The position numbers and the translations under genes are program-made. This document shows, one piece after another, positions 54,369-64,000 of a stretch of DNA of 64,000 nucleotides (its first letter is position 1; each line of letters opens with the position of its first letter). The DNA is taken from NCBI GenBank assembly GCA_021613535.1, contig CP075495.1:744001-808000 (forward strand), given 5' to 3'. Origin of the DNA: Adineta vaga (lineage: Eukaryota > Rotifera). The notes beneath the pieces were generated by a model that did no database searches, was not told where the DNA came from, and saw only the letters and a list, made by a program, of their open reading frames with translations.

Positions 54369-55989
54369 ATGAATGATGAATCAATAATAAAAGAACAAAA
54401 TACAATATGGACAAAAAGATTACAGTAAATTATTTTATTCAGAACTTATATTTAATAATTGATTATTTTCTTTTAGTACAAAAGTTCGTTGTTTAAAATC
54501 AAATTCCAATGTCCTTAGTAAAATTTTACGAAATCGTGCTGAAAGTATTATAACAGTTCAATCACCATATCATCAATCTAATTCAACAATAAGAAATGAA
54601 AATATTGAAGAAAGTCCAATAATAACTATAAATATAAGTGGTATTCGATATCAAACATATTTATCAACAGTTGAACGTTATCCTGAAACACTTCTTGGAA
54701 ATAAACATAAACGAATTTATTATTGGAATTCTGAAACAAATGAATATTTTTTTGATCGTCATCGTACTTGTTTTGAATCTATTCTTTATTATTATCAATC
54801 AAATGGACGTCTTAGACGACCTGATTATGTTCCATTAGATACATTTCTTGAGGAAATATCTTTTTTTCAATTAGGTGCACAAGCTATTGCATTAACAAAT
54901 CGTTCAGAAAATATTATAATTATTCAACCTGTTCCATTACCCAAATGGTTTTGGCGACAATATATTTGGTTTTATTTAGAATATCCTCAACATTCAATAT
55001 TTGCACGAATTCTTCATGTTATTTCTCTATGTTTAACTGTCATATCATGTTTATCATTAGCAATAGAAACTTTACCTGAATTTGATGAAAAATGGGATAA
55101 TATTTGTCGAAAAAAAGCAAATATTTCTCTTGAATCTGCATATGTTCCACGTTGTTCAGAATTATTTACTTCACCATTTTTTATTATTGAAACAATATGT
55201 GTTTCATATTTTACAATAGAATTTCTTTTACGTTTAATAAGTACACCATCTTATTGTCATTTTATAAGTTCATTATTAAATTGGACAGATTTAGCTGCAA
55301 TTATACCTTATTATGTTTTTTTATGTATTCAATTAACAGATCGAAAAATCGATTTAAATGCAAGTACATTTATTATTTTACGTTTATTAAGATTATTTCG
55401 ATTTTTACGTGTTTTTAAAATTTATTTAATTTTTCGTCGATTAAAATCTTTACAAGTATTAAGTGCAACATTAAAAGAATCTTATGTTGATTTTACAATT
55501 ATGATTGTTATATTAACATTAGTTGCATTTTTATTTGGTGCAGCGACTTATTTTGCAGAAAAAGATACTGATAGAGAATCATTTGATTCAATTCTTATTG
55601 CAACATATTGGGCAATCTTAACAATTACATCTGTTGGGTATGTATATACAAGAAATATATTTGTTTTTTTATAAAAAAAGATACTTTTTTTTTAAAATAG
55701 ATATGGTGATATGTATCCAATAACACCTATTGGTCGAATTCTTTCATGTTTATGTGCATTATTTGGTGCTGCAACAATGGGTATGTTAATATCTGTTCTT
55801 GTCGATCGTTATCAACGTGTTTATAAACGAAAGAAATTTCTTCCTCAAGAAGATACATCAATTATTGATAATTTAGAAAATCAACATCAACATACAGAAG
55901 ATATTCTTATTTCAAGATTTCATCGAACATCACAATCATCAAATAATAAACAATATGAAAATTATATTATTTCATCAACAGATATGTGA
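54369..55989 (+). CDS. Voltage-gated potassium channel, Shaker/Kv type (3 exons)
   Basis: Exons 54369-54424, 54477-55637 and 55701-55989 give 501 residues. The T1 tetramerisation domain lies at about 67-156 (ITINISGIRYQTYLSTVERY, NEYFFDRHRTCFESILYYYQ). S1-S3 follow, then S4 at about 319-340 with basic residues every third position (ILRLLRLFRFLRVFK). The pore has TITSVGYGDM, with the filter at 404-409 split by the last intron. The channel would conduct K+ outward on depolarisation. Two oddities: the filter is SVGYGD rather than TVGYGD, and S6 reads GAATMGMLISVLVDRY without the Pro-Val-Pro hinge of Kv channels. The last 15 bases overlap the 3' end of the nucleoside hydrolase on the other strand. 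Confidence 0.92.
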
Positions 55990-56910
55990 TGCAAATAAAG
56001 TCGAAAGAAATTTTTGTTCATTATAATCAACAATAATTTTAACATTTGGTTGATCAGATAGAATTGAACCCCATTCTTTTGTTCTTTTATCCATATATAA
56101 TTTCACATCTTGCCATTTACCTATTGAAAGATCAATTGCACAACAAGCAGCTAATGGATCATGAAAAGCTTTTCCTTTCTTTCCTGGTCGATCAAGATAA
56201 ACAGACATAACATGATATATTTCTTCTAATGATTGACTTTGATCTTTGACTTTTTTCAATTGATTATGCGTTTCTCGTGTATATATAACACCATGACAAA
56301 CATTTTTTGAAACAAAATATTTTTCTTTAATACCATTATAATTGAGAACAATCTGTGCACCTATTGAATCTGCATTGAGATTAAATGTTGGACATGTTAT
56401 TCTTCCTTGAAATTTATCTAAACGTTTTTCTTTCGGAACAATATTATCACCGGCAAAACCACCTTGAGCAACTAATCGTCCTAAACGAAATTCACCTGTT
56501 TGAATTGCTTTTGCAACATTTTTTAAAGGTCCACCACAGATTAATATTGTTTGTTCATTACAATGAGTAAGAAGAACTTGACTTCCATCTAATGCATTTC
56601 GAGATTCTTCAATTGTTTCATTTTCATAGATTTTTAAATGAAATTTCGAAAGAGCAGGTTTTGCATTCATGTCAAACACACCAAGTGGTAAATCATTTCG
56701 ATTAAAACGATTTAAAACATATCGAATGAAACCAATTTGATCTGGTGTACCTGGAACGATTGTAACAGCTTTAAGATATACTAATGGATGACCAAGAAGA
56801 AATAGAAGAGTTACAAAATCATCAGGATCACCTGTTTCCATATCGAAAACAATTTGTAAACGACCATCGATTAAAAATTGATCATAATTCGATACAATAC
56901 TTGTTGCCAT
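55975..56910 (-). CDS. Inosine-uridine preferring nucleoside hydrolase family protein
   Basis: From the ATG at 56910 the product is 311 residues, intronless. The calcium-binding N-terminal signature appears as IVFDMETGDPDDFVTLLFLL (DxExxxxDD in place of the usual DxDxxxDD). LLTHCNEQTILICGGPLKNVA and FHDPLAACCAID supply the other metal and ribose-binding segments. Such enzymes hydrolyse the N-glycosidic bond of nucleosides. Met-Glu at the Asp position is a change that could alter metal binding or substrate. Vertebrates lack this family but many invertebrates have it. The stop codon (55975-55977) lies inside the last exon of the convergent potassium channel. Confidence 0.87.
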   Translation of the reverse strand: MATSIVSNYDQFLIDGRLQIVFDMETGDPDDFVTLLFLLGHPLVYLKAVTIVPGTPDQIGFIRYVLNRFNRNDLPLGVFDMNAKPALSKFHLKIYENETIEESRNALDGSQVLLTHCNEQTILICGGPLKNVAKAIQTGEFRLGRLVAQGGFAGDNIVPKEKRLDKFQGRITCPTFNLNADSIGAQIVLNYNGIKEKYFVSKNVCHGVIYTRETHNQLKKVKDQSQSLEEIYHVMSVYLDRPGKKGKAFHDPLAACCAIDLSIGKWQDVKLYMDKRTKEWGSILSDQPNVKIIVDYNEQKFLSTLFASHIC

Positions 56911-57211
56911 TAGAAAAGAAAATTTTCTCAATATGATGAAAACTTCATCAATGTTTAGATTATTTCTTCATTCTTATGCAATGAATGAGTCATTAAAATT
57001 TTCAACATTCAAAGTAATTACTCAACGTAGTAAACACACTCTGAATAAATATCCTGGATATTCTGATACGACAGTAGGTACATACACTTTTCTCTGTTCG
57101 TATGGTACAAAAACCACGTGGATAAACGATTTAATGTTTTTCTTTTCTAAATATGTTATATTTTCGAAAAAATATTGTACGACGAAGTACTAACTAAGGT
57201 GTTCTTCGAAA

Positions 57212-58612
57212 ATGTAAGAAAGGTTTTTGTTTATAATTCATGATGTGTATTAAAATTGATTTTCAGGGATCCACGATTCAATAATGAAACATTAGCATTC
57301 TTAAACTTACTTTCACAAAATCGTTCACCTCAAGGTTCTGTTTTAACAGTTGAGATCATGCGTGAACTTATTGAAAATGTCCATGAAATAGGAAATGAAA
57401 AGTTACAGGGAACATTCAAAGGAACTCTTGAAGAAAAAATAATAAAAACAAAGTCAACTGGTAAATATTTCTTCAAATAGATTTATTAATTATATTATCT
57501 ATTTAGATATACCAATTAGTATCTATACACCAACAGATGTTAATAAAGATAAATTGGTTATTTTTTTTCATGGTGGAGGTAAGATGATAGTGATGGTGAG
57601 TAAAATGAATTAAATTTATAAATAGGTTGGGTTACTGGTAGTCGAAAATCACATCAAACAATTGTCAATAAAGTAGCTGAGTATGTCTAAGATAGATTTA
57701 TTTTGATCTGATTTAGTCAAATTGTATTTGATATAGTGCAACAAAAACGATTTGGATATCTGTTGAATATCGTCTTGGACCAGAACATAAATATCCTATT
57801 TGGCTTGATGATGCATCTGATGTTACTCAATATATCATTGAAAATAAAACATCATTTGGTATATAATGAACAAATGATGTTTCTATTGGTATTATTTGTC
57901 TTATTTAGGTGTTGAATCGACAGCTAAAATAGGTGTAGCTGGAGATAGTGCAGGAGGTATGATCAGTGCATCGTTAGCTCCTACAGTTAAAAACATTGAT
58001 TTTCAGGTAGAAATTTGTAAAATTGATTGTTCTCTATATCAATTTCGAATTATAAATAGATTCTAATCTATGCAGCCTTAGATCTTCTTCGTCAAACAGC
58101 ATCCTCTAATGAATTTAATCATCCAATGTATTTTCTAACGCTGGATTTGGTGGATTGGTAATAATCTATTTAAAAATAAATAAATTTTCTACTAATGAAT
58201 TCTTTTTTAGGTTTGTAGCACATGGATTTGAGACTTCAGAGAATATGAAAGATTCTCGAATCTCTGCTTTATTGAACACATCATTGAATAACGTTCCACC
58301 ATGTTTATTTATTGTTGCAGATCTCGATCCACTTCGAGATGGAAATTTAGGTATATTATTAGATGGAGAAGAGACTTGATCATTGATCGAATATGATTTT
58401 TTGTTTTAGAATATCAAAAATTACTTGAAAAAGATGGTGTTACAACAAAATTGTTACTTTTAAAAGGAATTGTTCATGGATTTTTCAGTTTACCTGGTAA
58501 ATTCATACAAAATATTTTCAATGAAATAATTATCTTTTATTTCATAGGATTCTTTCCACAAGCTTGTGCAGAATCTATTGAAACTATTCGTAATTTTATG
58601 ACATCCATTTGA
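57212..58612 (+). CDS. Alpha/beta hydrolase of the HSL/arylacetamide-deacetylase type (10 exons)
   Basis: The ATG appears split by the first intron: AT at 57212-57213, then G at 57267. Further exons: 57267-57460, 57507-57578, 57626-57680, 57737-57858, 57909-58006, 58060-58157, 58211-58350, 58410-58496, 58548-58612. Total 933 nt, 310 residues starting MDPRFNNETL. Hallmarks are the oxyanion-hole HGGGWVTGS, the nucleophile GVAGDSAGGM, the acid in ADLDPLRD and the late His in IVHGFF. This matches carboxylesterases of the hormone-sensitive-lipase family that cleave acyl esters. There is no signal peptide. Introns are 44-60 bp with consistent GT-AG sites. If the split start is wrong, a short untranslated or trans-spliced leader could supply the start instead. 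Confidence 0.85.
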
Positions 58613-58872
58613 AATCAATTGACAAATATAATATAAGATGAGAAAAATTTTCATTAATAATCATAACATTTAATTAATCTATTTCATTAGTTTTCTATAT
58701 AATAAATCAGTTATATATTCTTATTTTATATGAATAATTAGAAAATTCAACTACATATGTCTAGCAAAAAAAAAGTGTCAAATGATCTTCTAACTGAGAT
58801 TGATTGGATGATATCCAGTCCTAATTAATTATAGAAACATTTATTAAATGAATAATAAAGAAGAAAAATGTA

Positions 58873-61006
58873 TTAATTGACATGACATTGTTCATCATTA
58901 TTTGCTGGCGTCTGTTTTTGTTTATTTACAATTTCAATTGAAATTTCTTGTATAAATTGTTGTGGAAATTGTTCTTTAACAAATCGTCGAAGATGATCTT
59001 TATTTTTTTGATAAAAATCGAGAAAAGCTTTATCTTTTTCTTTAGTATTCATTCGAACATATGTTTCACTTAACATTGTTTCACTAAACGCTTGTTCATA
59101 AAATTCCAATGTTTTTTCAATTTCAATAGCTGTTGGTCTTTGTTTTGAATCATTTTCAATACATTTCGAAATAATTTCTTCATAAAATATTGGACTCGTT
59201 TTTGTTAGAATTATTCGTGATGGTGATCGATTTAAACGAAAATCATGTAAAGTTTCTGTAAAGATTTGATTTAATGTTAAACCATATGTATAAATATCTA
59301 ATTTTTCATCACATTTAGCACGACCATCAATTGAATCACGAAAGAATTCTGGTGGCATAAATTGTAAACAACCTAATTGAGTTTGACGTCCATTAGGATC
59401 TAATACACGTGCAATACCCATATCACCAATTTTAGCTACATAATTATCTGTTATAAGAATATTATCTGGACGAATATCACGATGAATCATTCCATGTTGA
59501 TGAATACGTCTCATACCAGATGCAACTTGACGACACATAGTTAATTTACGTCGTAAAGATAATTTATTTGGTTCATTATCTAAAACATTTTGAAAACTTC
59601 CACGACCCATTAATTCCATAAGAATCATAAATTGTGTTGTTGATCCACGAATACGATTTGATGATAATTCTCGTGTAGCATAACCATATGTACGAAGAAT
59701 ATATGGACCTGATAATTCTCGATAAGCAGCTAATTCTAAAAGAAAACTTCGTTGAAGTTGATGTGAATTTGATGATGCACCCGAAACTTCAATAACTTTA
59801 CAGGCAACTTGACGATTTTTCGTTTGCCAAATAGCTTTACATACATAACCTATAATTAAAATGAAATTTTTTCAATAATATATATTTGTTTTTTCATTCC
59901 TTACCAAATCCTCCTCTTCCTAAAACTTCACCTAATTCAATATCATTTGGATCAATTTTCGGCATAACATTATTCGATGTTAAAATTAATGGATGATTTC
60001 TTTCATGTAATTTTGTACAACTATGTTTTTTAATTGCACATATTTCACATAGATTATAATTAGGACATATATCACATTTAAAACGTAAACCAATTAATAT
60101 TTTCTCTTGACAAATTCCATCACATACAATACCTTTATGAATTTCATTTCGTAATATATTCATTTGTTTTAAATTATGTAATGTAACATCATGTTGAATA
60201 TCATCAACATGAATACCAAGAAATTCATTGGGTAATTTAAAATGAACCATTGCATGACCACTTGAATGTTTATCTGTTTCACGACGTTTTTCAAAACAAC
60301 GTCCACATAAATCATAATTTAAACATTCTAAACAATGATATCGATCAGAATGACATATTGGTTTCATTTGACATGATGCACATTCAGTTTGATGAACATC
60401 ATCATTCGTTATTGTTTCATTTGAATGTGTTTTATTGATTAATTTACCAAGTATTCTCATTAACATTAAATCATCAACAAGATTTTCAGTTGTTTTTCGA
60501 ACAGGAACATCTAAAGAAAGAAGAAAATGAATGGAAAAAGTTTTTTATTAAAATTACCTGCGACATGTGGTGAACGTTTTGATAGAACAATTTCACATTG
60601 TTCTTTTGTACCTATTGATAAATAGAAAGAGAAATTTTCATCAAAAAATATTCATTTTTGAGATTTATATATAGTTAGAGAGTTCATCATCTGTACTTTT
60701 CAATGATATGTATTTTGTATCGTTTCTTACCAACAGCAAGAATTGTTCCATGACGTCTAATACCATTAATAAAAATCGTGTATGTTACATTGATTTCAAC
60801 ATTGCGTGATGGTGGTAATTGAACATATTTCTGTAGAATAATTTCGATTTTTTTTGTATCAGACCATTGAACAGTACAATAACCTTCGTGTTCCCGTTGT
60901 TCTTCTAAAAATCGAGTCGAAAAAAAAAACAATATTTTGAAAACGAATCATTTTCTTTCTTTTTACCTAGTTTGTCGATTAACGCCTCACGTATATGTTG
61001 AAACAT
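58873..61006 (-). CDS. ZZ-ZZ zinc finger protein kinase fusion (5 exons)
   Basis: Exons 60967-61006, 60731-60904, 60558-60611, 59905-60510 and 58873-59849 give 616 residues. An N-terminal region of unknown fold (about 1-125) is followed by two ZZ-type zinc fingers, at about 133-180 (ECASCQMKPICHSDRYHC, YDLCGRCFE) and 219-267 (CDGICQEKI, FKCDICPNYNLCEIC). A kinase domain begins at about 279: Gly loop GRGGFG (287-292), VACK Lys309, HRDIRPDN (414-421), DMG in place of DFG (434-436), and FMPPEFF. It looks like a TKL-type Ser/Thr or dual-specificity kinase, probably active. ZZ fingers usually read N-degrons or modified N-termini or bind ubiquitin-pathway proteins. The pairing with a kinase is unusual; the role is unknown. 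Confidence 0.85.
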
Positions 61007-61296
61007 GAGTATAGTAATCACATATAAAAGATGTCGAGAATAAATACGTCAGTATAAAATAAAGGCGAGTAAAAGAGAAAGAAAGAAAGAAAGGAAAAAA
61101 ATGTTTTTTTCTTCTTTCAATTGTATCTAAACGACTTTATAGGAATAAATGACGTCATTGTATATGACAAATAAAAATCATATGTCATTAAAGAAATCTT
61201 ATCTCAATGAATGATTCATAATGAACGTATACTTTTTTATTCTGACAAGAAAATATGATGAATTACAAAAGTAAAAAAAAAAGAAAGAATTTGTTT

Positions 61297-61792
61297 TTAT
61301 TGTTTCCATGGAAAAAATTCGCCTTTTTTATCACGATATTGAATTTGTTCCATAGCATTTCGACATAGAATATTTCCTGTATCTCCATCAAAAAGAATCA
61401 ATTGTGGAATACCATTAATTTGAAAAACTTTCTGTAATTTTTCACGTTTTTTTTGTTGTTTAAAATCAAATCTTAACCAAGGCATTTCTCGATAATATTC
61501 TTCATATTGTTGTTCATCAAAATCTGAACTAATATAAATGATTTCCAAATTCTTTTCTTTTCCATATGTTTTATAAAATTCAATTAATTTCGGTGTAAAT
61601 GTACGACATGGTGGACACCTAAAGAGAGAAAGAGAGAACTGCAAAAGCAATTCAATAGATTTCATCTACATACCAATGAGCACTAAAATAAAGACCAATA
61701 ATTTTTCCACGATATTTTGAATGATTAAAATTCACTTCACGATTTAATTTATTATAAACATTTTTATCGAAAAATTTCGCCAAACTGGTCAT
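61297..61792 (-). CDS. Tryparedoxin/nucleoredoxin-like thioredoxin, array member 1 (active site WCPPC)
   Basis: Exons 61674-61792 and 61297-61618 give 146 residues. The intron interrupts the Trp codon directly before the CPPC active site. The fold markers are GLYFSAHW-CPPCRTFTPKL, IIYISSDFDEQQYEEYY, MPWLRFDF, INGIPQLILFDGDTGNI and the C-terminal FPWKQ, typical of tryparedoxin- and nucleoredoxin-like proteins. WCPPC is the canonical tryparedoxin centre. There is no signal peptide, so it is likely cytosolic or nuclear, reducing protein disulfides. It is the first of four tandem paralogs with the same intron position. Confidence 0.92.
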
Positions 61793-62252
61793 GATTTTAT
61801 TGAACAAAAAATGAATATAGTTTGTCTTTATATACTCTGTCTTCTCTATTTGACCTTGATAATAGGTGAAATAGAACGAGAAAAGATATTGAAATATCTG
61901 TATGGGTCTTGTTTGAATAAATCAGATAGATTTGTCCTTCTTGATAATGTATACTTTCGTTTCTTTTTTTCTCCTCCTATCGATCAATCGAGGTGAAATA
62001 TGTTATTGATAGAGAAGATTCTTGAATGAACGGGAAGTGATTTTCAATTAATAAAAAAAAAAGAAGAAGAAACGTTTTCTTTTCTTTTACAGAATAATTA
62101 CAAATCGTATGAAAATATTATTAAGACGATGTTTGTCAATCTCGACTTTCTTTTTTATTACCTTTTCATGTTATCATTTAGTTTAAAATGATGATGATAA
62201 TGAACGGAAAACTTATAAAACGAAGAGAAAAAAAAAGGAGTTAAAAATAAAT
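61793..62252. other. Spacer between array members 1 and 2
   Basis: 460 bp that contain the upstream region of member 1 and the downstream region of member 2. Nothing else is recognised. Confidence 0.5.
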
Positions 62253-62742
62253 TTAATCTTGTTTCCATGGAAAATATTTTCCTTCTGGATCTTCTTCTAA
62301 AACTTGTTCAATAGCATCTGGACAAATAATATTTCCTGTATCACCATCAAATAAAAGTAATGTTGGTATTCCTGAAACTTTGAATTTTTTTGATATTCGT
62401 TCTTTTTTTCTTCGTTCTTGATAATCTAATTTTAACCAAGGCATTTTTCGATAATATTCATCAAATGATCGTTCATCATGATCTGAACTAATAAAAATAA
62501 TTTCGAAATTTTTTTCTTTCGAATATTTTTTATAAAAATCAATTAATGTCGGAGTAAATCCACAACATGGTGAACACCTAAAGAAAAGATATTAAACAAA
62601 CTATATTAATCATAACTACATACCAAAGTGCACTAAAATAAAGACCAAAGATTTTACCACGATATTTCTTTTCACTAAAATCAACTAATTCATTTAATCT
62701 GTTATAAACATGTCCTTCGAGGTATCTCCCGACACCGGCCAT
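62253..62742 (-). CDS. Tryparedoxin/nucleoredoxin-like thioredoxin, array member 2 (active site WCSPC)
   Basis: Exons 62624-62742 and 62253-62577 give 147 residues. The first exon is the same length (119 bp) as in members 1 and 3 and again ends inside the Trp codon. The active site is CSPC followed by another Cys (WCSPCCGFTPTL). IIFISSDHDERSFDEYY, VSGIPTLLLFDGDTGNII and a FPWKQD end are conserved. The Ser in the CxxC loop should change redox potential compared with CPPC. It is a tandem duplicate diverging in its active-site dipeptide. Confidence 0.92.
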
Positions 62743-63057
62743 GATCTTGTTGACAAAAAAGTAAAATATGATGATTTTCTTCTTTCGTTATGTTCTCACG
62801 TCTTTTTTTTCTCGTCTCCTGCCTTGATCAAGTATAAGACGAGAGAGAAAAAACGAACGAACCATGATTTAGTTAGAGATATATTATTTGTCCTTCTTCA
62901 TATTATTTTTTTATTCTATTCATTGAGGTGAATGATATTATTCAGAATAATTATATTGGATTTATCTTATCATTATTTTCTCTAAAATATTATTAAACAA
63001 TGTTTCAGTTATTTCTATTTATTCAATATTTTCTTTTATATAAAAATGATAAATAAA

Positions 63058-63568
63058 TTATTCATCAGATTTCCATGGAAAATCTTTTCCTTTTGGATCT
63101 TCATCACTAATTTTATCACATGCATCAGCACAAAGAACTTCTCCTGAATCTCCATCGAATAAAATTAATGTTGGATAACTTTCAATTTCCAATTTTTCTT
63201 CTACTTTTTCTTTTTTCTTCTGTTGTTTAAAATCAAATTTTAACCAAGGCATTTCTTTATAATAATCATTAAAAGATTCTTCATCTTCATCTGCACTCAT
63301 AAAAATAATTTCAAAATTTTTCTTTTCAGCATATGTTTTATAAAATTTGCTTAATTTCGGTGTAAATTCACAACATGGTCCACACCTATAAGAAATATTT
63401 CCTTAATTTTCAATTTCATATAAAGAAAAAAGAAAAGAACTTCACATACCATTGAGCACTGAAATATAAACCAATTGTTTTTCCTTGATATTCTTCATCA
63501 TTAAGATCGACTTTTACATTTGATTTATTGAAAATATTTCCATTTAAAAGCTTTGCAATACCAGCCAT
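63058..63568 (-). CDS. Tryparedoxin/nucleoredoxin-like thioredoxin, array member 3 (active site WCGPC)
   Basis: Exons 63450-63568 and 63058-63385 give 148 residues. The active site is the thioredoxin-type CGPC, followed by an extra Cys (WCGPCCEFTPKL). The cis-Pro region reads IESYPTLILFDGDSGEV and the end FPWKSDE. It is more acidic in its last third than its neighbours (KISDEDPKGKD). The intron is again in the Trp codon. Confidence 0.92.
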
Positions 63569-63827
63569 GAAATTTCTTTTCGATTTCAATGTACCACTAA
63601 GACACTTCGAACATCGATAGTGAATGATATTTTATACTACACAGTTCCGCCCTTTCGTCATGATATAATAAATAAAAAAACAATTTTACTTATATTTTGA
63701 TACAGTTTGTTTTATGTGGGCGATGTTAATTTTATGGTCAAATGAAAATATATAGATTCAATAATATTTTTTTTTGATTTAATCGAATAAAAATATATCA
63801 ATCGATTTGATTTTATTTATTAAGATA

Positions 63828-64000
63828 TTATATTAAAATACATGATGATTCATCTTTTTTATCTTTTGAATCTTTCCATGGAAAATGTTCACCTTGTTTA
63901 TCACGATTTTGAATTTGATCTCTTGCATCATTACAAAGTATATCTCCTGTATCACCATCGATTAAAATTAATTTTGGAATACCATTGACTCCAAATTTAT
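63828..64000 (-). CDS. Tryparedoxin/nucleoredoxin-like thioredoxin, array member 4 (partial, runs off window)
   Basis: Only the 3' part is in the window. It reads VNGIPKLILIDGDTGDIL, then QGEHFPWKDS and a Lys/Asp-rich end before the TAA at 63828-63830. This matches the last third of the other three members. The active-site exon lies beyond base 64000. Confidence 0.85.
   Translation of the reverse strand, partial: KFGVNGIPKLILIDGDTGDILCNDARDQIQNRDKQGEHFPWKDSKDKKDESSCILI

Noticed and set aside
56933-57193. 86-residue plus-strand frame upstream of the esterase
   Set aside because: No domain and no frame-consistent junction to the esterase exons, which instead are preceded by the AT|G split start.
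1-64000. CRISPR arrays, rRNA and tRNA genes
   Set aside because: I looked for regularly spaced repeats, tRNA T-loop consensus and rRNA-like conserved segments and saw none; a dedicated scan was not possible.

Overview
The window looks like nuclear DNA of a small invertebrate, most probably a bdelloid rotifer. This is inference from several signs seen together: AT-rich genes with many 45-60 bp GT-AG introns; a cluster of near-identical intronless rhodopsin-type GPCRs; FkbM methyltransferase duplicates; the receiver-like/ADP-ribosyltransferase-like protein family that is expanded in bdelloids; and several genes of plant, fungal or bacterial family type (BAHD-like acyltransferase, class II fructose-bisphosphate aldolase, carboxymuconolactone decarboxylase-like protein). 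No database search was possible.

Layout. (1) 1-16.9 kb is gene-poor and repeat-rich. It holds a truncated exact copy of a gene from 18 kb, several MITE-like elements with terminal inverted repeats, a broken gene tail with an HELAH motif, a 2 x 175 bp tandem repeat, a foldback hairpin and GC-rich transposon remnants. Its one clear gene (5.1-12.3 kb) has a signal-peptide exon followed by four tandemly duplicated 255-bp PAN/apple-like exons. A 1.4-kb hAT-like element sits in one of its introns. (2) 16.9-25.6 kb holds a small secreted or GPI-type gene and its partial duplicate, a two-membrane-span protein and three near-identical GPCRs. (3) 26-44.5 kb is gene-dense: NAD-isocitrate dehydrogenase, a palmitoyl-protein thioesterase, a coiled-coil protein, two FkbM methyltransferases (one damaged), a BAHD-like acyltransferase, two CHMP4-type ESCRT-III genes, a lysozyme-like/vWA protein, an F-box protein, class II aldolase and a fourth GPCR. 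(4) 44.5-64 kb holds a 2.3-kb stretch without recognised genes, a probable co-transcribed trio of receiver-like proteins led by a degenerate ADP-ribosyltransferase, a divergent beta-tubulin, an AhpD-like protein, a lone receiver-like protein, a Shaker-type potassium channel overlapping a nucleoside hydrolase at the 3' ends, an alpha/beta hydrolase, a ZZ-ZZ-kinase fusion and a tandem array of four tryparedoxin-like thioredoxins running off the right edge.

The genes do not form one pathway. The most interesting items are the receiver-like/ADP-ribosyltransferase cluster with AG-ATG junctions that suggest spliced-leader trans-splicing of an operon, the exon-shuffled PAN gene, the putative horizontally acquired enzymes, the ZZ-kinase fusion, and an FkbM copy whose cofactor loop is garbled by two mutually compensating deletions. 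Exon coordinates were worked out by hand from GT-AG sites and reading frame. For every complete multi-exon gene except the PAN gene, whose 3' end is uncertain, the summed exon lengths are a multiple of three.
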